Shown here in pieces: positions 58,572-64,000 of a stretch of 64,000 nucleotides of DNA; within the stretch, counting starts at the first letter, position 1, and the number at the start of each line of letters is the position of its first letter. The stretch comes from Cyprinodon diabolis. Lineage: Eukaryota; Chordata; Actinopteri; Cyprinodontiformes; Cyprinodontidae. The stretch spans positions 34,961,196-35,025,195 of the forward strand of contig CM060075.1 in NCBI GenBank assembly GCA_030533445.1, in the 5' to 3' direction. The notes beneath the pieces were generated by a model. That model had not been told where the DNA came from. It worked only from the letters and a program-made list of their open reading frames with translations, and searched no databases. The position numbers and the translations under genes are program-made.

Positions 58572-61472
58572 TCACTGTACCGTTTTCGTTCTAAATACTA
58601 CATCTCCTCTAAAATTATATTTTTCATCTCGTTCTTGAAACAATTCATTTATATTTTTAGCCGCTAATTTGTTTTTTACTTTATACATTACTTGCGCTGT
58701 CTTGAATTTTACCAGGTCTGTGAATTTTAATGCATACAGCTGTATAAATAATCGATTAGTGTGCTCTCGAAATCCTACCTTGCATATTATTCTTATTGCT
58801 CTTTTTTGTAGTGTGCATATGGATTGTAATGTGCTCTTATAGATGTTTCCCCAAACTTCAACACAATAAATCAAATATGGCAAAAACAATGAAAAATAAA
58901 GCATTTTTAGTGATTTTGGGTTCAATATATGACTCGCCCTGCTAAGAATAGCACAGCATTTGGCAAGCTTATTTTTCACATAACTTACATGTGGTTTCCA
59001 GCAGATCTTGTGGTCTAAAATCACACCAAGAAACTTTATTTCATTCACTTTTTTGATTTCTTTATTATCAATTAAAATGTTTCCATTAATCTCAAAATTC
59101 TTTCTTCCAAATATAATATACTTTGTTTTGTCCAAATTAAGAGATAATTTATTTTTATCAAACCAAATTTTAAATTTATTCATTTCTGTTGTAATTAGCT
59201 CCAAGACCTGCGGTAAACTAACACCCGAACAAAATACATTTGTGTCATCTGCAAATAGAATCAATGACAGTGCCCTTGAAACTTTACAGATATCATTTAT
59301 ATAAATGATAAATAATTTGGGGCCCAGCATTGAACCCTGTGGTACTCCACATGTAATTTCCAAGAGCTCTGATTTATGTTCCCCTATTTGAACAAATTGT
59401 TGTCTATTTCCTAAGTAGCTTCTTATCCAATCCAGCCCAACTCCCCTTATCCCATACCTTTCTAGTTTAGTCAGCAATATGTTGTGGTCAATGGTATCAA
59501 AAGCCTTTTTTAAATCAATAAAAACCCCCACTGCCACTTTTTTATTGTCAATGCAATCTGTAATTTCCTCCATGAGTTGTAGTAATGCCTGGGATGTTGA
59601 TCTGTTTGACCTGAATCCATATTGTTTGTCAGTGTATATATTGTGTTTTTCCATAAAGATATCTAGTTTAGTGGTAAATAGTTTTTCAATTATTTTGGAA
59701 AATTGAGGGAGTAAAGAAACTGGCCTATAGTTTGTAAAATGGTGTCTGTTTCTGGTTTTGAACAGTGGAATAACTTTGGCTATTTTCATTTTGTCTGGAA
59801 ATGTACCTGTTTGAAAGGACAGATTACAAATATAAGTTAGTGGTTTAATAATTCCTTCCATAACAATCTTAACGGTTTTCATATCTATTTCCATCCCATC
59901 AGCAGAGGTTTTATTTTTACAGTTTTGTATTATTTCTCTAACATCAGTCTCAGTCACTGCACTCAGTCCTTTCCCCCATGTCTTCGCAGACAGATGTATT
60001 TGTCCCTGATATTTTAGACGCAAGCTCAGGTCCAACATTGACAAAGAACCTGTTAAAACCATTTGCAACGTCAGTCATATCCTTTATAATTTTGTCCTTT
60101 TCATTAAAATATTCCGGTAATTCTGTTCCTTTTGACTCCTTTCTCACAATACTGTTTAAGATAGTCCATATACCTTTAACATTGTTTTTATTTCCTTCCA
60201 ACAATTTATTATAATACTCCCTCTTACAAGACCTCAATATATTAGTTAATTTATTTTTGTACCTCTTGTATTTTACTTCTGCTTCCCCTGTCCTTTTTTT
60301 AAGAAAATGTCTATACAATGAGTTCTTCTTCATACACGCTCTCCTCAGCCCCTCAGTCACCCATGGACTATTTATCTGTTTAATACTTTCTTTAAATTTC
60401 TTTACTGAGCAGTGCTTATTGTACGACAAATTAAACATCTCCATAAATTTGTCATAGGCTGCATTGACATTTTCTTCCATGTACACAGGCTCCCAATTTT
60501 GATGTAATAAATCCTGTTTTAAAGCCATCATGGCTCCCTCTGTTTTAATTCTTTTATATCTAAACCCATTAATTGCAAGCTTCTTTCTTCTATAATTACA
60601 ATTAAATAATGTAAAAATTGGTAAATGGTCAGATATGTCTGTAATTAATATACCACTTTCTGTGCTATTTTCCATATTGTTTGTAAATATATTATCAATC
60701 AACTTGGCACTGTGAATAGTTATTCTTGTTGGTCTGGTAATGGTTGGATATAGACCCATACTATAGACTGTATTCATGAACTGTTCTGTCTTTCTATGTC
60801 TTGTATTCATGAGATTAATATTGAAATCTCCACAGATGAATAGAAGCGTCTGTGTCTTATTAAAGAAGTCCCCAAACCATTCAGGAAATAATTCAACATT
60901 TCCTCCCTGTGCTCTGTAAACACAACTGATCACAGCATTCTTCATTTTTTCTAAACCAATTTCAATTGTGACGCATTCCAGTAAGTCATCCACACATACC
61001 GTCATTTTGTCAACAATCTTAGCATTCAACTCATTTTTCACAAAAAATCCCACACCTCCTCCAGTCTTATTATTTCGATTCAGATGCACAAACTCATATC
61101 CTTCCATCCCAAAGTCCGCCCCTTTTCATTATTTATCCACGTTTCTGTTATTGCTATGACATCAAAGGGATGTACAACTTGACCCACATAGTCCTTTATG
61201 TTTACAAAGTTTGCATACAGGCTTCTGCTGTTGATGTGTAGTACTGATAATTTCCCATCCTGCTTTATTTGATTGTATTGTTTGTCGGTGTAGTAACGAC
61301 AGTCACTGTTGATGTGAGTGTAGAAGTTGTTGTCGGGGTCTATATCCTGTTCCATATCTAGTTGGGTATGCTCAGTGTATTTAAATTGGTGTAAGCCTAA
61401 CTCCGTAGTGTCCTGTAAATTGTGAAGGTGTGACATACTGGCTTCCGCCAAATCTTCTTTTATGCTTGTCAT
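58572..61472 (-). pseudogene. Rex1/CR1-like ORF2: endonuclease and reverse transcriptase with two frameshifts
   Basis: The first frame (from an ATG at 61472) gives 'LSVLHINSRSLYANFVNIKD' and 'FDVIAITETWI', the start of an EEP endonuclease. Near 61105-61115 the frame changes, and 'GYEFVHLNRNNKTGGGVGFF', 'ICGDFNINLMN', 'IDNIFTNN' and 'ITDISDHLPIF' complete it. Near 59955-59990 the frame changes again to the reverse transcriptase: 'NYRPVSLLPQFSKIIEKLF', 'FIDLKKAFDTIDH' (motif A), 'CGVPQGSMLGPKLF' (motif B), 'LFADDTNVF' (motif C, both aspartates present) and 'KFLGVILD'. It ends at 58572. The motifs fit the CR1/L2/Rex1 group of the Jockey superfamily, and I favour Rex1. All catalytic motifs survive, so decay is recent or slight. 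Confidence 0.88.
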
Positions 61473-61480
61473 GTAGGTGT

Positions 61481-64000
61481 AGTCTTTGCGTTACCTTACG
61501 GTAGCTCCCATACGTTCCTCATTCAAACTTTCTTTTTGAGGCTGTATTTCATACTGTATTTCATACTGTAATATCTAGAAAAGGTTTATGGGTAAGGGAA
61601 TTTTGGTTGTAGCTCAGAAAATCCATGATGGAGAAACGACATGTGTGTTAATGTTGATTTTCAGCTCTGCACACCAGATGTCCTGCCTTCGCTTCTGTCT
61701 AAGAAGTATTCCCTCTGTTTTAAATGCAGCAACATTACTCAACAGCTCTGCTCAGAGCAGAGGCAGAGACTTATTAAAGGTCAGCGCTGCGTGTTTGTTA
61801 CTCAGATCCTTTGTGCCCGGTTGCGGCTGTTTTCAGATGGACATGGCCCACTGTGTAGTATGGGGCTTAATTTGAGATTAACACATAACAGATTACGACA
61901 CTCCATGCCTGACCTTCTCTGTCTAGTCAGCCAGCGATGGATGGATGATGGCTCTTATCTTTCTGTGGTTACAACAACTCGGGCTGGATGTAGAGGATGT
62001 GGTCAGCCATGAAAAGCCTTTAAACTTGTTGTGTGACATGTTTAGTATAAAAGTGGGGATTAAGCACAGCATGTCTTTAGCAAATCCATGTCATGGTGGT
62101 TAAAAATAAAACAAAGCCAGCCTGAATTTGATTAGGTTCTCCTGGGAACATCTGTTCCTGCTGTTTAGTAAATCATGGACGCAAACTTGTGATGATACCG
62201 GTATTGAGCTTTGGAGAAAAAAAAATTTTGTTGTTTGGTGTCATGGAATAAATTGACTTATCTGATGCCTCTGTTGATGCACACTGCTGGGTTTCCTTTG
62301 ATAAACAACTTTTAACTAATTTGCATATTAAACGATTTTATTTTAGATTTTTATTATATTATACAGATGTCATTGCTTTTTACTTCAGTTCAATATAGTA
62401 TTATTTTTTGTATTTCTTTATATTTTATGTTATTTTCGCTTTATTTTGCGTCATGTTGATGTAATTTTTCTGTTATTATGTTTAAAAGTTAGTTAAGAGA
62501 GTTTGTTAAACTATTTACAGTCATTGAAAACATATAAGACCACCCTTGTTTTCTTCATTTTCTTCTTCTTTTTAAAGTCTGGCACAACTAAAGTTATATT
62601 CGTGTTGAGAAACATGACACTAAAAAAAACAACTCAAGAGTCTAATTTTAGAACTGTAATGTAGATAATTTGAATTGTGTTTTTAAAAATGACGAAGAGA
62701 GCTTATGTCAAAGGGTTTTAGTAATTTCCTTTTTTCCTACCTTAGTCATAGGATACACAGGAACCAGTACTTGATGAGTGATGCGTAGCAATCTTTTTTT
62801 TTTTTGTTTGTTGCTGTAGAAGTTGTTGGATTTTCTTTGTATAATTGTATTCAATCACACAGATTTTATTTAAAGCTTTTTTTAGGTCATGGCCTAGTAT
62901 CTTAATCAGATTAAATGTGAGATTTGACGATGGCTTTTTAGACTCTTCAGCTTACACTTTCAGATATACTGTTTTTGGTCCAAAAGCCAAGAAACCCTTA
63001 CAATTCAAAAGAAGTCATCTAATAGTTTGGAGCTGAATTTCATTTGTTTGAGATATTTCAGCCTATTCCAAGTGATCAGACAGATCATCTTTAAGATTAA
63101 CTTGATCCACAGATCAGACAGTAATCAGGCATATGCGGTGAGGAACGTCAAACCGAAAAAAACTCATAATTATTTGTCATGTAACTATTTTTAACAATTT
63201 TTTAATCTTTTTTTGCCCTGTTTTGATTGGGAAGCATTTATTTGTAAATAACCTTCATTATTTAAGAGGTTTATCTTTGTTTAACATCAGAGTTTTTATG
63301 ATCTCAAAGATTAAAGTGTGAAAGAAGAAATCATTATAGAGGGCAAATGTGGCTCGGTTTTAAGACATTGTGTCTCTTTGGTTTTAAACCTCAGAAATAT
63401 TAAACAAACAGATTTCCGAGTTAATCTCTTTCTTTATTATTCACACACTGTGAATCCTTTCTGTCAATTGAAATCAAACTGCCAGCTGCCCCATGCTCCT
63501 CCATTCTCTTCCATATTTCATGTGATTCATTAAAAGTTGATTTTAGAAACACTTCAGCATCCTAACATTTTTTCTGATCTTCGATTTAGTCCTCCTCAGC
63601 ACTTCTGAACGAAAAGAAAAACCAATGCTGACTTAAACTAGCCAGATGCAAAGTCTCAGCATATTAGTTCACAAATTAAGAAGCTAATAAAAAAATGTAT
63701 GCTGGTTATTGACCTTTTTCTGCAAAGTTTTCATATAGCAACTACATTAATCAAATGAAAATTTCTTTTGGCTGCATTACACAAAGGCCAAACTAATCTC
63801 AGGTCTTAATGATAATGTTGTTAAAAGGAAGAATAAAATAAGAATTCTGTTTTTTTCAACTCAACAACAGATTGTTTTGTTTATTTAGTCAAATCTTTCA
63901 GTCCTATTTGCATGGCTTCAAATACAGAAGCCAAACTAATGCAGATGAAGCTAATGATTTACCTTCCTGGGTCAATTTGTCAGAGAAAATAAAGCAACTA
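61481..64000. other. 2.5 kb without recognised genes
   Basis: Short open frames (for example 61641-62012) have no recognisable domain. 'tgtatttcatac' is repeated in tandem at about 61541-61568. No RNA gene or mobile element recognised. Confidence 0.35.

Larger units (their letters stand above)
58159..61480 (-). mobile_element. Nearly full-length Rex1/CR1-like LINE
   Basis: Read on the minus strand, an endonuclease and a reverse transcriptase are followed by a 3' untranslated region and the tail (AAACTG)n plus a short A run (58159-58190). About 3.3 kb long. The ORF2 protein is spread over three frames. I did not find an ORF1 upstream or a target duplication, so the 5' end near 61480 is approximate and an ORF1, if the family has one, is missing. 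Confidence 0.85.

Overview
The window looks like non-coding, transposon-rich nuclear DNA of a bony (teleost) fish. The evidence is the repeat content: an L2-clade LINE with an esterase ORF1, a Rex1/CR1-like LINE, RTE/Rex3-like tails ending in (GATG)n, a relic with a restriction-enzyme-like endonuclease, several Tc1-like transposons, small TTAA-flanked and hAT-like non-autonomous elements, a tRNA-derived SINE head and long microsatellites. I could not recognise any host protein-coding exon or structural RNA gene. The species cannot be told from the sequence alone.

Layout. 1-10 kb: small inverted-repeat elements (a TTAA-flanked family with four copies), an RTE-like reverse transcriptase fragment (+), an L2 3' fragment (-) and an hAT-like element. 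10.8-18.2 kb: a dead Tc1 fragment, a non-LTR reverse transcriptase fragment next to long (AT)n and (TC)n(AT)n(T)n tracts, a clean 511-bp TTAA element and a 0.94-kb inverted-repeat element set in (AT)n. 18.6-19.9 kb: a decayed C-terminus of a LINE with a zinc knuckle and a PD-(D/E)XK-type endonuclease. 20-24.2 kb: no recognisable feature. 24.2-25.4 kb: a complete Tc1/mariner element with D,D,36-E spacing, broken by a single stop codon. 27.7-30 kb: small elements and a SINE head. 33.6-35.2 kb: an apparently intact Tc1-like transposon (343-residue transposase, 29-bp perfect terminal repeats) inside an older TGTCA-ended element. 42.6-48.1 kb: another copy of that element family, split by a full-length 4.93-kb L2 retrotransposon. 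52.2-53.8 kb: a third full-length Tc1-like element with 202-bp terminal repeats and one frameshift. 54.5 kb: a 141-bp perfect (TAGA)n. 55.6-57.4 kb: a deleted L2 relative that has itself been invaded. 58.2-61.5 kb: a nearly full-length Rex1/CR1-like LINE with two frameshifts. 61.5-64 kb: nothing recognised.

The 'genes' here are selfish and do not form a host pathway. The L2 element carries what it needs for target-primed reverse transcription: ORF1 for RNA binding and an esterase, ORF2 for endonuclease and reverse transcriptase. Its two ORFs lie in one frame, separated by one UGA, with no AUG before or within the endonuclease domain. This is the most unusual observation in the window. Nearly all large transposon reading frames lie on the minus strand. 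That would fit an intron of a host gene transcribed on the plus strand, but this is only an inference.
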